DNA of 64,000 nucleotides from Antarcticimicrobium luteum (GTDB lineage: Bacteria > Pseudomonadota > Alphaproteobacteria > Rhodobacterales > Rhodobacteraceae). The notes under the pieces are model-generated. The model worked only from the letters and a program-made list of their open reading frames with translations, ran no database searches and had not been told where the DNA came from. The position numbers and the translations under genes were made by a program. The DNA is taken from the NCBI RefSeq assembly GCF_004358185.1, contig NZ_SMUV01000071.1, positions 186,001-250,000 on the forward strand. The letters run 5' to 3'. This document shows, in pieces, positions 45,310 to 54,786 of this stretch (its first letter is position 1; every line of letters begins with the position of its first letter).

Positions 45310-46517
45310 GCCCGCATCAGCGCCTTGATGTCGAACTCCGGGTCGCCCACCTGGTCGGGGTTGGCGGTCTTGCCGCCGTCGATCAGCCGCTTGCCGACCA
45401 TATAGGCGCGCGGATCGTTCATCGCGTCCACCGCCAGAAGCTGCGCCCCCCTGAAATACCAGAACGAGGCCGACTGCCCCGCGCCCTGCCGCGTCACAAT
45501 GCGGTCATAGCCGGCGTTCAGCCCGGCGATCTGCAGTTTTACATCGTATTGATCCGACCAGAACCAGGGCTTGGGCACATATTCCTCCCCGTCGCCGAGG
45601 ATATTGCCCGCCACGCATTCGGCCATGTCGATCGCGTTGGGCACGCTCTCCAGCCGGATGCGCCCCCCTTGATACGGGAAGGAAGCACAATCCCCCGCCG
45701 CCCAGATATGCGGATCGGAGCTGCGGCAGCGGCCGTCCAACTTGATGCCGTTGTCGATCTCCAGCCCCGCCGCCTCAGCCAGCACGGTGGTCGGCGCGAT
45801 GCCGACGCCGACGACGACGAAATCCGCCGCCAGTTCGGTGCCATCCGTGAAACGCGCGCCGGTCACGCGGCCGTCCCCGCCCAGCAGCCGCTCCAGCCCG
45901 ACGCCCTCGCGGATGTCGACGCCGTGACCGCTATGCAGAGCGCGGAAATAATCGCTGGTCTCGGGCGCGGCCACCCGTTGCAGGATGCGGTCGGCCATCT
46001 CGACCAGCGTCACCTTGACGCCGCGTTTGGCGCAGACCGCCGCCGCCTCCAGCCCGATATATCCGCCGCCGACGATCAGCGCCCGCGCGCCCTCGGTCAC
46101 CGCGGGCGCCATCGCGTCCACATCGGCCAGCGTGCGCACGGTAAAGACCCCCTCCAGATCGCCGCCGATCGCCGCCGGAAGACGCCGCGGGTCAGACCCC
46201 GTGGTCAGCACCAGATCGTCATAGGCGATCGTCTCGCCCCCGACCGTCACCGTCTGTGCCACCGGGTCGATCCCGGTCACCTTCTGCCCCAGACGAAGGG
46301 TGATGTCGTTCTCGGCGTAAAAGCTTTCTGGCCGCAGATAGAGCCGCTCCAGTGCCATGTCGCCCAGCAGATAGGCCTTGGACAGCGGCGGCCGCTGATA
46401 GGGCGGCACCGGCTCGGCCCCGATCAGGGTTATCTTGCCGTCGTACCCGTCCTTGCGCAGCTTTGCCACCACAGAGGCCCCGGCCTGCCCGGCCCCGATC
46501 ACAACGATATGGCCCAT
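45306..46517 (-). CDS. FAD-dependent ferredoxin/rubredoxin reductase
   Basis: 403 residues, the putidaredoxin/rhodocoxin-reductase type. FAD motif VIGAGQAGASVV at the N-terminus, PPYQRPPLSKAYL, NAD motif IVGGGYIGLEAAAV, and IWAAGDCAS near the FAD. It moves electrons from NAD(P)H to a [2Fe-2S] ferredoxin, often for a cytochrome P450 or oxygenase; none is encoded in this window. Coupled to rsmD by ATGA. Confidence 0.9.
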   Translation of the reverse strand: MGHIVVIGAGQAGASVVAKLRKDGYDGKITLIGAEPVPPYQRPPLSKAYLLGDMALERLYLRPESFYAENDITLRLGQKVTGIDPVAQTVTVGGETIAYDDLVLTTGSDPRRLPAAIGGDLEGVFTVRTLADVDAMAPAVTEGARALIVGGGYIGLEAAAVCAKRGVKVTLVEMADRILQRVAAPETSDYFRALHSGHGVDIREGVGLERLLGGDGRVTGARFTDGTELAADFVVVGVGIAPTTVLAEAAGLEIDNGIKLDGRCRSSDPHIWAAGDCASFPYQGGRIRLESVPNAIDMAECVAGNILGDGEEYVPKPWFWSDQYDVKLQIAGLNAGYDRIVTRQGAGQSASFWYFRGAQLLAVDAMNDPRAYMVGKRLIDGGKTANPDQVGDPEFDIKALMRA

Positions 46518-46610
46518 GTGAAAATCCTTTTCCGCTGGCTGTGGTCAATCTCCGGCAGGACACTACATGCAGGCCCGGGAAAAACACAATCTCTCGCGAA
46601 AGGAACACGC

Positions 46611-47099
46611 ATGAGCATCAAACCAGGCGACCGCCTGCCCGAGGCGACCCTGACCCGGCTGAGCGCGAACGGCCCCGATCCGGTGAAGCTGTCCGATCTT
46701 ACGACAGGACGCAAAGTGGTGATCTTCGGCCTGCCGGGCCCGTTCACCGGCACCTGCAGCACGTCGCACCTGCCCAGCTTCATGCGCACGGCGCAGGCGT
46801 TCAAAGACAAGGGTGTGGACGAGATCATCTGCATCGCGGTCAACGACGCCTGGGTGATGGATGCCTGGGACAAGGCCACCGGTGCAGGCGCAGCGGGCGT
46901 CACCCTGCTGGCCGATCACGCCAGCGAACTGACCAAGGCCCTGGGCCAGGAGCTGACGGTGCCCGCCATCGGCTTCTTCTCGCGTTCCAAGCGCTTCGCG
47001 CTGGTGGCCGAGGACGGCGTCATCACCCACCTGCAGGAAGAGGTCGCGCCCGGCGCCTGCGATCTGACCACAGGCGAAACGCTGCTCTCCGCGCTGTAA
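46611..47099 (+). CDS. peroxiredoxin (Prx5/AhpE-type, redoxin family)
   Basis: 162 residues, thioredoxin-like fold. The peroxidatic cysteine is in GPFTGTCSTSHLPSF; LSDLTTGRKVVIFGLPG and CIAVNDAWVMDAW mark the Prx5 group. It reduces H2O2 and organic peroxides with thioredoxin or glutathione/glutaredoxin. The start at 46611 follows AAAGGAA. It is divergent from the ferredoxin reductase. Confidence 0.94.
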   Translation: MSIKPGDRLPEATLTRLSANGPDPVKLSDLTTGRKVVIFGLPGPFTGTCSTSHLPSFMRTAQAFKDKGVDEIICIAVNDAWVMDAWDKATGAGAAGVTLLADHASELTKALGQELTVPAIGFFSRSKRFALVAEDGVITHLQEEVAPGACDLTTGETLLSAL

Positions 47100-47136
47100 G
47101 CCGCCGCCGGGCGGACCCCGCCCGGCAATCCCCGGC

Positions 47137-47426
47137 TCAGACCAGCCCGTCCAGCTTGCGGGCGAGCTTGGCGTCCAGCGCGCTCAGACCGCCAACGTCA
47201 TGGGTGGTCAGCACCACCTCCACCCGGTTGTAGACATTGCGCCATTCCGGGTGGTGGTTCCACTTCTCGGCCCAGATCGCCACCCGGGTCATCCAGCCAA
47301 AGGCATCGACGAAGGTCTCAAAGGTGAAGGTCTTGGCGATGGCATCGCGTCCCTCGACCATCTGCCAGCCGTTCTTCAACAGCGGGTCCAGCAGCGGGCC
47401 GCGGGTTTCCTCGGACAGTCGCTCGC

Positions 47427-47430
<4 letters not shown>
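47137..47430 (-). CDS. phhB: pterin-4a-carbinolamine dehydratase
   Basis: 97 residues, complete small family member. The catalytic histidines are in [18 protein letters not shown] and [16 protein letters not shown]. It recycles the pterin cofactor of phenylalanine hydroxylase or acts in pterin supply; no phhA is nearby. The start at 47430 (MSERLSEE) follows AGGAGAAGG and overlaps the preceding gene by ATGA. Confidence 0.93.
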
Positions 47431-48614
<1,184 letters not shown>

Positions 48615-48659
48615 GATCCCTCCGGGCCTGTTCCCTATTTGTGGCCCCCGGGATGCGGT

Positions 48660-49436
48660 TCAAGCCGGGATCGCGGCGGCGTAGCCCTCGAAGGTGATAT
48701 TGTCGGCAAGTTTGCGCGCCTCTGCCTCTGCTTCGGGCGACCGGATGGTCCAGCACAGCACCGGCACCCCATCGGAATGCAGCGCACGCACGCGGGGACG
48801 GGACAGATCCCCGGCCTGATGGCTGATGAAACCGGCGCCAACGCGCTCGAAATCGGGGATCGCGCGCAGCCTTTCACAGGTTTCGACCGTCAGCGGCCAG
48901 TCGGCGGGATCATAGCTGCAGGTGGTCAGCCCACGCGGCAGTTCAGGCGCCAGGCGCGCCAACTCGGCCATGCTGTGCGGGTTGAAGGACATCACCGCGA
49001 CCGGCCCGGCATAGCCCGACAGCGCCCGCGCGGTGGCGGCCTCCAGCGAGCCGACATCGGGGCCCATGGCGCCGTCCTGATCCTTCAGTTCGACCAGCAG
49101 CGGCACCCGGCCCGCCACCAGATCGAGGATTTCCTCGAACCGCGGGATGGTCTCGCCGTCGCCGTTGAGCAGCGGGATCGCCGAGGCCTCTGCCGCGCTG
49201 CGCCGGCGCAGCGGGCCGGCCTGCCCGGTCAGCCGGCCAAGGTCGTAGTCGTGGAACACCATCGCCGCGCCGTCGGCGGTGAGCTGCAGGTCGATCTCGA
49301 TCCCGTAGCCCGCCGCGATCGCCGCGCGGATCGCCGCGCGGCTGTTTTCGGGGCGCCCGCTGGCGATGTCATGATAGGCCCGGTGCGCCACCGGCAGGCG
49401 CAAAAGGGCGTCGGGCAGGACGGGCAATCCGGTCAT
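48660..49436 (-). CDS. glycerophosphodiester phosphodiesterase family protein
   Basis: 258 residues, TIM-barrel GDPD. Active-site elements: AHRAYHDIASGRPENS (His and the first acidic positions), EIDLQLTADG (Glu/Asp metal ligands), FHDYDLGRLTG (second His), and LVELKD. It would hydrolyse glycerophosphodiesters to glycerol-3-phosphate and alcohol. No signal peptide, so cytoplasmic. It overlaps ridA by ATGA. Confidence 0.9.
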   Translation of the reverse strand: MTGLPVLPDALLRLPVAHRAYHDIASGRPENSRAAIRAAIAAGYGIEIDLQLTADGAAMVFHDYDLGRLTGQAGPLRRRSAAEASAIPLLNGDGETIPRFEEILDLVAGRVPLLVELKDQDGAMGPDVGSLEAATARALSGYAGPVAVMSFNPHSMAELARLAPELPRGLTTCSYDPADWPLTVETCERLRAIPDFERVGAGFISHQAGDLSRPRVRALHSDGVPVLCWTIRSPEAEAEARKLADNITFEGYAAAIPA

Positions 49437-49894
49437 CGCAGCTGGAATATCCCTTCGATCTCGACCGCGACGCCCAGCGGCAGCGACGCCGCCGACACCG
49501 CCGAGCGCGAATGCCGCCCGGCCTCGCCCAGCGCCTCGACCAGGAAATCCGAGGCGCCGTTGACCACCTGCGGCTGCTGGGTGAAATCGCCGGTCGAGTT
49601 GACGAAGCCGGTCAGCTTGATCACCCGCACCAGTTGATCCAGATCACCGCCACAGGCCGCCCGCACCTGGGCCAGAAGGCCCAGCGCACAGCGTTTAGCG
49701 GCGGCCGCACCGGCCTCGACATCCATGGTGTCGCCAAGCTTGCCGGTGATCAGATTGCCGCCCTCATCGATCGAAATCTGGCCCGAAACGTACAACGTGT
49801 CGCCCACCCGCACGTAGGGTACATAGTTTGCCGCCGGGGCCGGCGCGGCGGGCAGGGTCACGCCCATCTCGTCCAGTTTGCCTTGAATGCTCAT
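49433..49894 (-). CDS. ridA: RidA family protein
   Basis: 153 residues, YjgF/RidA trimer fold with YVPYVRVGDTLYVSGQI near the N-terminus. It belongs to the longer subgroup (VNSTGDFTQQPQVVNGASDFLVEALGEAGRHSRSAVS), in which the enamine-deaminase arginine of classical RidA is not obvious, so 2-aminoacrylate deamination is not certain. It overlaps the GDPD gene. Confidence 0.88.
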   Translation of the reverse strand: MSIQGKLDEMGVTLPAAPAPAANYVPYVRVGDTLYVSGQISIDEGGNLITGKLGDTMDVEAGAAAAKRCALGLLAQVRAACGGDLDQLVRVIKLTGFVNSTGDFTQQPQVVNGASDFLVEALGEAGRHSRSAVSAASLPLGVAVEIEGIFQLR

Positions 49895-49965
49895 CGTCTC
49901 TCTCCTGTTCTTCGTTCAGCCAGTCCCGTCGCCGCAATGTTCCGGCCCTTGGGGTCCGACCCTCC

Positions 49966-51405
49966 TCAGGTTTCGCGGAACGCCTTGGTGAAATAATCCG
50001 CAAGCGGTTTGACCAGATAGGCCAGCGGCGACCGGTCGGTCGTGCGCACAAAGGCCTCGACCGGCATCCCGGGGATCAGCACGGTGCCCTCTGGCAGCTT
50101 GTCCATCTGCCCCTCGTCCAGAACGATCTCGGCGCGGTAGAACGACAGCCCGCTCGCCTCGTCCTGGAAGGCGTCGGCGGAAATCTTGGTCACCGAGCCG
50201 AGCAGTTCGGGCGTCTGACGCTGATCCAGCGAGGCCAGGCGCAGGTGCACCGGCTGGCCGATGTAAATCTCGTCCACATGGATCGGGTCGACCCGCCCGG
50301 CAATCACCAGCGGGCGATCCTGCGGCACCAGGAAAAGGACCGGGTCGGCCGGTCCGATCACCGAACGCGGCGTGTGCACGCGCATCCCATAGACCACGCC
50401 CGAGACCGGCGCCGTGATCTCCAGCCGGGCCAGCCGGTCCTTGAGCGAGCGGCGCTGCTCGGCCAGTTCCAGTTCCTGATAGCGCAGGTCGCGCAGGCGC
50501 GTGATCGCCTCTTCGCGCCGGCCGGTGCCAAGCTTGAGCGTTTCGATCTCGATCTCGGTAATCCGGCCCTCGGCCTGCGCCTTGGAGGCCTTCAGTTCGC
50601 CCAGCGTGCCGTCCAGATTGGCCGACGTGCGGCGCAGGTTCAGCACGGTGGAGGCCTGCGCCAGCCCGCGGTCCAGCAGCGATTGCTGATTGGCCAGCTC
50701 CTCCTGGATCAGTTCGAGCTGGATCTTGAGCGAGTCCTGTTGCGCCTCGATCCCTTCGATCTGGCTGCGGATCTGGTTGCGGCGCTTTTCCAGTTGCTCG
50801 ATCTCGCGGTTCTCGGAATCGGTGCGTGCGTGGAACAGCCGCCGCTGCCCCTCGACCAGTTCCGCCACTTCCGGACGGTCCTTGGCCACCTCCAGCACTT
50901 CGGGGTCGAACTCAACCGCGGACGTCTCGTCGCGCTCGGCCTCAAGGCGGCCGCGCCGGGCCATCAATTCAAAAAGCTGCCCCTCGATGATCACCAGTTG
51001 CGAGGACATGTCCCGCGAATCCAGCCGGATCAGGGTCTGACCCTTTTCGACGAGATCGCCCTCGTCGACATAGATCTCGGCGACCACGCCGCCGTCGAGA
51101 TGCTGAACCACCTGGCGGTTCTGGTCCACCTCGATCCGCCCGCTGACCACCACCGCACCGGCAATGGTCGACAGGGCCGCCCAGCTGCCGAAACCGCCGA
51201 CCAGCGTCAGCAGGCCCAACATGCCGACAATCAGCGGCTTTCTCGCCGACCAGCCGCGCGCGGCGGGTTTCTTCGGCGTGGCCGGGGCGGGCCGTGCGAC
51301 CGGGGCGGTGCCGCTCTTCTTCGCCAGCACCGCCTTGGTCGTCTTGTCCACCTCGCTCCGCGTCACTTTCTTCGGCGCGATCTTGCTCAGCTCTTTCCCG
51401 GTCAT
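49966..51405 (-). CDS. type I secretion membrane fusion protein (HlyD family)
   Basis: 479 residues. A ~50-residue Lys/Ala-rich cytoplasmic N-terminus, one membrane helix (PLIVGMLGLLTLVGGFG), a split lipoyl domain (VVQHLDGGVVAEIYVDEGD...ITAPVSGVVYGM), long coiled coils (about 150-330) and a beta-barrel domain. This is the PrtE/PrsE/AprE type that joins the ABC exporter to outer-membrane TolC. It overlaps the ABC gene by ATGA. No TolC or substrate gene is present in the window. Confidence 0.92.
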   Translation of the reverse strand: MTGKELSKIAPKKVTRSEVDKTTKAVLAKKSGTAPVARPAPATPKKPAARGWSARKPLIVGMLGLLTLVGGFGSWAALSTIAGAVVVSGRIEVDQNRQVVQHLDGGVVAEIYVDEGDLVEKGQTLIRLDSRDMSSQLVIIEGQLFELMARRGRLEAERDETSAVEFDPEVLEVAKDRPEVAELVEGQRRLFHARTDSENREIEQLEKRRNQIRSQIEGIEAQQDSLKIQLELIQEELANQQSLLDRGLAQASTVLNLRRTSANLDGTLGELKASKAQAEGRITEIEIETLKLGTGRREEAITRLRDLRYQELELAEQRRSLKDRLARLEITAPVSGVVYGMRVHTPRSVIGPADPVLFLVPQDRPLVIAGRVDPIHVDEIYIGQPVHLRLASLDQRQTPELLGSVTKISADAFQDEASGLSFYRAEIVLDEGQMDKLPEGTVLIPGMPVEAFVRTTDRSPLAYLVKPLADYFTKAFRET

Positions 51406-53150
51406 TTCATGCCGCCCATTCCGGCCGATTTCAGCAATTGCTGGTGGTTCGAGACCATTTCACGCAACACCTGTTCCTTGGGCCCGAAGGCCGTCCGGTG
51501 GCCGTCGTCGAGGACCATCAACATATCGCATTCCTGGATCGCCGAGGGCCGGTGCGCCATGATCAGCACCGATTTCCCGGCCGCCTTCATCGCCTTGATC
51601 GCATTGTTCAGCGCCATCGACCCTTCGTTGTCGAGATTCGAGTTCGGCTCGTCCAGAATCAGGATCACCGGATTGTCATAAAGCGCGCGGGCCAGCGCCA
51701 CGCGCTGCATCTGGCCACCAGAAAGCCGCCCGCCGCCCGCCGTCACGCGCGTGTCGTAGCCGTCGGGCAAGGACACGATCAGATCATGCGCCGCCGCCAT
51801 CCTGGCCGCCGCGACGACCTTTTCGCTGTCCGGCTCGGGCGCCATGCGGGCAATATTCTCGGCGATCGTGCCGTCGAACAGCTGCACCCGCTGCGGCAGG
51901 TAGCCGATATGCTGGCCCAGAACGTCAGGGGCATATTGGTCCAGCGCGGCGCCGTCCAGCCGCACGGTGCCGCCCGCCGGTTTCCAGAACCCGGTCAGGG
52001 TACGCGCCAGGGTCGTCTTGCCCGACCCGGAGGGACCGATCACCCCCATGGCCTGGCCCGGCTCGACCTTGAAGCTCACGGTTTTCAATTTCGCCCGGCT
52101 GTCGCCCGGCGGCACCACGGTCAGCGCATGTGCCTCCAGCCGCGCCTTGGGTTGCGGCAGGGCGGTGCGCGTCTGATCCGGGGGCACCTTGCTCAGCAGC
52201 TCGCCCAGTTGCAGCCACCCTTTGCGGGCACGCTGGATGTTCGGCCAATGGCCGACAAGCTGTTCGATCGGCGCCAGCGCCCGGCCCAGCAGGATCGACG
52301 CAGCGATCATCACGCCCGCCGTCACCTCGCCCTGAAGCACCAGGTAGGCGCCCAGACCCAGCATCGCCGATTGCAGGAACATCCGCAGCGTCTTGGTCAA
52401 CGACGAGAAACTGCCGCTCACGTCATTGGCGAGCACCGATTCCACCAGCGATTCATCGCGGGTGTGGTTCCAGCGGTCGAAGGCGGCGCCGCGCATGCCC
52501 ATAGACTGGATCGTCTCGGCCTCGTGGCGAATCTCTTCGGCCATCAGCCCGGCGCGATGCGAGGTGACGTTGGCCTGCTGCACCGGCTTGCGCGAAAAGA
52601 TCTGGTTCAGGATGGTGATCAGCACCAAAAGCCCGCCGCCCGACACCGCGAGGATGCCCAGCCAGGGGTGGAACAGCGAGATGCCGAACAGGAAAAACGG
52701 TGTCCAGGGCAGATCGAACAGCGACATGAACGGGGGTGAGGCATACAGCCGCTGCACCGCTTCGAGATCGCTCAGTCCGGTCTGCGCAACCGGATCGTTG
52801 GCCACGGCCGAACGTTTCAGCATCGCCTCGAACACGCGCCGGTCCAGCGCCCCCTGAAAGCGTGCGCCGACCCGCGCCATGATCCGGCCTCGGGAGAAGT
52901 CCAGGATCCCCATCGTGCCGTAGAGGAAAGCCACCAGCAGCGATAGGGCGACCAGCGTTTCCTCTGACCGGCTGCCCAGCACCCGGTCATAGACCTGCAG
53001 CATGTAGAGCGGCCCGGTCAGCATCAGCAGGTTCGCGAAAAAGCTGAAAAGGCCGACGGCCCAGAACAATGGGCGGCTCTGTTTCCGGGCCTCGACGAGT
53101 TCGACGAACCCATCCCAGTTGGAACCGCTGCTACGATAGGGGGCGGACAT
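51402..53150 (-). CDS. type I secretion ABC exporter (PrtD family)
   Basis: 582 residues: six-helix ABC exporter domain followed by the nucleotide-binding domain with Walker A GPSGSGKTT, signature RLSGGQMQRVALARAL, Walker B ILILDEP and the H-loop in IMAHRPSA. It lacks an N-terminal peptidase C39 domain, so the cargo is uncleaved, e.g. an RTX-type protein. The start at 53150 follows GGAAG; nine upstream codons are read by mistake in the longer form. It is coupled to the HlyD partner. Confidence 0.93.
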   Translation of the reverse strand: MSAPYRSSGSNWDGFVELVEARKQSRPLFWAVGLFSFFANLLMLTGPLYMLQVYDRVLGSRSEETLVALSLLVAFLYGTMGILDFSRGRIMARVGARFQGALDRRVFEAMLKRSAVANDPVAQTGLSDLEAVQRLYASPPFMSLFDLPWTPFFLFGISLFHPWLGILAVSGGGLLVLITILNQIFSRKPVQQANVTSHRAGLMAEEIRHEAETIQSMGMRGAAFDRWNHTRDESLVESVLANDVSGSFSSLTKTLRMFLQSAMLGLGAYLVLQGEVTAGVMIAASILLGRALAPIEQLVGHWPNIQRARKGWLQLGELLSKVPPDQTRTALPQPKARLEAHALTVVPPGDSRAKLKTVSFKVEPGQAMGVIGPSGSGKTTLARTLTGFWKPAGGTVRLDGAALDQYAPDVLGQHIGYLPQRVQLFDGTIAENIARMAPEPDSEKVVAAARMAAAHDLIVSLPDGYDTRVTAGGGRLSGGQMQRVALARALYDNPVILILDEPNSNLDNEGSMALNNAIKAMKAAGKSVLIMAHRPSAIQECDMLMVLDDGHRTAFGPKEQVLREMVSNHQQLLKSAGMGGMK

Positions 53151-53340
53151 ATTCTTCCAGTATATTTGCGGCCTCAAGCGGCCATAATTTCGGCGTCATC
53201 GCGCTTTTTGCGTCCGACTCTGTTTCAATACGGTCACACATCCATTATTGGAGCGAGTACCACTTTTGCTGGTCATGTACGAGCCTACATTTTCAGAAGT
53301 TGCCCACCAACTGCAAGCATCAACGGATTGTCATACGGAT

Positions 53341-54102
53341 ATGAAATTTTCCCCTCGTGCCTTGACCCTTTTCTTTGCGATCCTTTCCGCAGGTCTGCTG
53401 TCGGCTTGCGTGATCCGGACGCCCGAGCAGAAGGCAAGCGGCGAAATCTTCGACCCCTACGAGCGCACCAATCGTTCGATACACGCCTTCAACCTGGGCG
53501 TTGACAAGGCCGTCTTCCGCCCCGCCTCCAAGAGCTATGTCACCATCGTGCCCGAACCGATGGTCGACAGTTTCAACCATTTCGCGCAGAATCTCTCGAT
53601 GCCGGGCATGATGGTTGACTCGCTCCTGCAGGGCAGGATCAAGCAGGCCGGGATCGCGCTTGCGCGTTTTGTCATCAACTCCACCGTGGGCTTTGCCGGG
53701 CTGGCCGATCCGGCCTCGGACTTCGACATTCCGGAGGTCGACACCGATTTCGGCGAGACGCTCTATGTCTGGGGCTTTGACGAGGGCGCCTATGTCGAAT
53801 TGCCGCTGTATGGGCCGTCCACGACGCGCGATGCGGTGGGCGTCGTGGTCAATCTGTTCACCAATCCGCTCGACTACACCGATCCCCGTCCCGCCGACAA
53901 TCTGGGCCTGTATAGCGAGGTTGTGCGCCGGATGGGCGACCGGGGCCGCTATTCGGACACCGTCGATGCGATGCTGTACGAAAGCGCGGACAGCTACGCT
54001 CAACTCCGGACGCTTTACCTCCAAAATCGCCGCTTCGATCTGGAAGGCGAGAATACCGACCTCTACATTACTCCTGACGAGATAAGCACCGAGGGTTTCT
54101 GA
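53341..54102 (+). CDS. mlaA: MlaA (VacJ) lipoprotein
   Basis: Outer-membrane lipoprotein of the Mla lipid-asymmetry pathway, removing phospholipid from the outer leaflet. 253 residues. Signal with lipobox LLSAC, then the family marks DPYERTNRSIHAFN, FINSTVGFAGLADPAS-type block, and ETLYVWGFDEGAYVELPLYGPSTTRDAVG. The start at 53341 (MKFSPRAL) is chosen for the lipoprotein signal; the ribosome binding site is weak. mlaC follows directly. The 190-base gap upstream (53151-53340) holds no gene. Confidence 0.94.
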   Translation: MKFSPRALTLFFAILSAGLLSACVIRTPEQKASGEIFDPYERTNRSIHAFNLGVDKAVFRPASKSYVTIVPEPMVDSFNHFAQNLSMPGMMVDSLLQGRIKQAGIALARFVINSTVGFAGLADPASDFDIPEVDTDFGETLYVWGFDEGAYVELPLYGPSTTRDAVGVVVNLFTNPLDYTDPRPADNLGLYSEVVRRMGDRGRYSDTVDAMLYESADSYAQLRTLYLQNRRFDLEGENTDLYITPDEISTEGF

Positions 54103-54708
54103 ATGACTGTTTTTGTTACGCGGCGCCACATCATCGGGTCCATTTCCGCAGCGGCCGGCCTGGCCGCCCTGCCGGGGGCAGCATTGGCCCTGAACCCGGG
54201 TCTGGCCCGCAGCATGGTCGACAAGCTGGTTGCCGAGATCAACCGGGTGATCGACAGCGGCAAGTCCGAAGCGTCGATGTATCGGGATTTCGAGAGTATC
54301 TTCAAAGATTATTCCGACACCTCCTATATCGCCGCCTATGCGCTGGGAGTGGACGGGCGCCGCGCCTCCAGCAGCCAGAAGCGTGCCTTTACCGCGGCCT
54401 TCACCGGCTACATCTCGCGCAAGTACGGCAAGCGATTCCGCGAATTCATCGGCGGCAAGCTGGTGGTCGAGGACGTGCGCCAGGTCAAGAATTTCCTCGA
54501 GGTGCGCACCACCGCCTATCTGCGCGGCGAGTCGCCCTTTGAGGTGGCCTTCCACGTCTCCGACCGCACCGGGCGCGAGTTGTTCTTCAACATCTATATC
54601 GAAGGCGTGAACATGCTGCTGACCGAGCGGACCGAAATCGGTGCGATGCTCGATGCGCGCCGGGGCGATATCGACCGGCTGATCGCGGATCTCAAACACA
54701 CCGGCTGA
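54103..54708 (+). CDS. mlaC: MlaC periplasmic lipid-binding protein
   Basis: 201 residues, Tol-Tol/MlaC family. It shuttles phospholipid between MlaA and the inner-membrane MlaFEDB complex. The signal begins TRRHIIGSISAAAGLAALPG with two arginines before the hydrophobic core, so Tat export is possible. Core blocks: FTGYISRKYGKRFREFIGGKL and DIYIEGVNMLLTER-like segment. It starts immediately after the mlaA stop. The mlaFEDB genes are not in the window. Confidence 0.92.
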   Translation: MTVFVTRRHIIGSISAAAGLAALPGAALALNPGLARSMVDKLVAEINRVIDSGKSEASMYRDFESIFKDYSDTSYIAAYALGVDGRRASSSQKRAFTAAFTGYISRKYGKRFREFIGGKLVVEDVRQVKNFLEVRTTAYLRGESPFEVAFHVSDRTGRELFFNIYIEGVNMLLTERTEIGAMLDARRGDIDRLIADLKHTG

Positions 54709-54786
54709 CCCGCGCGGACAAGCCGTCAGAACCCGGGCCGCGATGTTCCGCATCGCGGCCCTTGCCGTTCCGGGGCGATGACGGCA

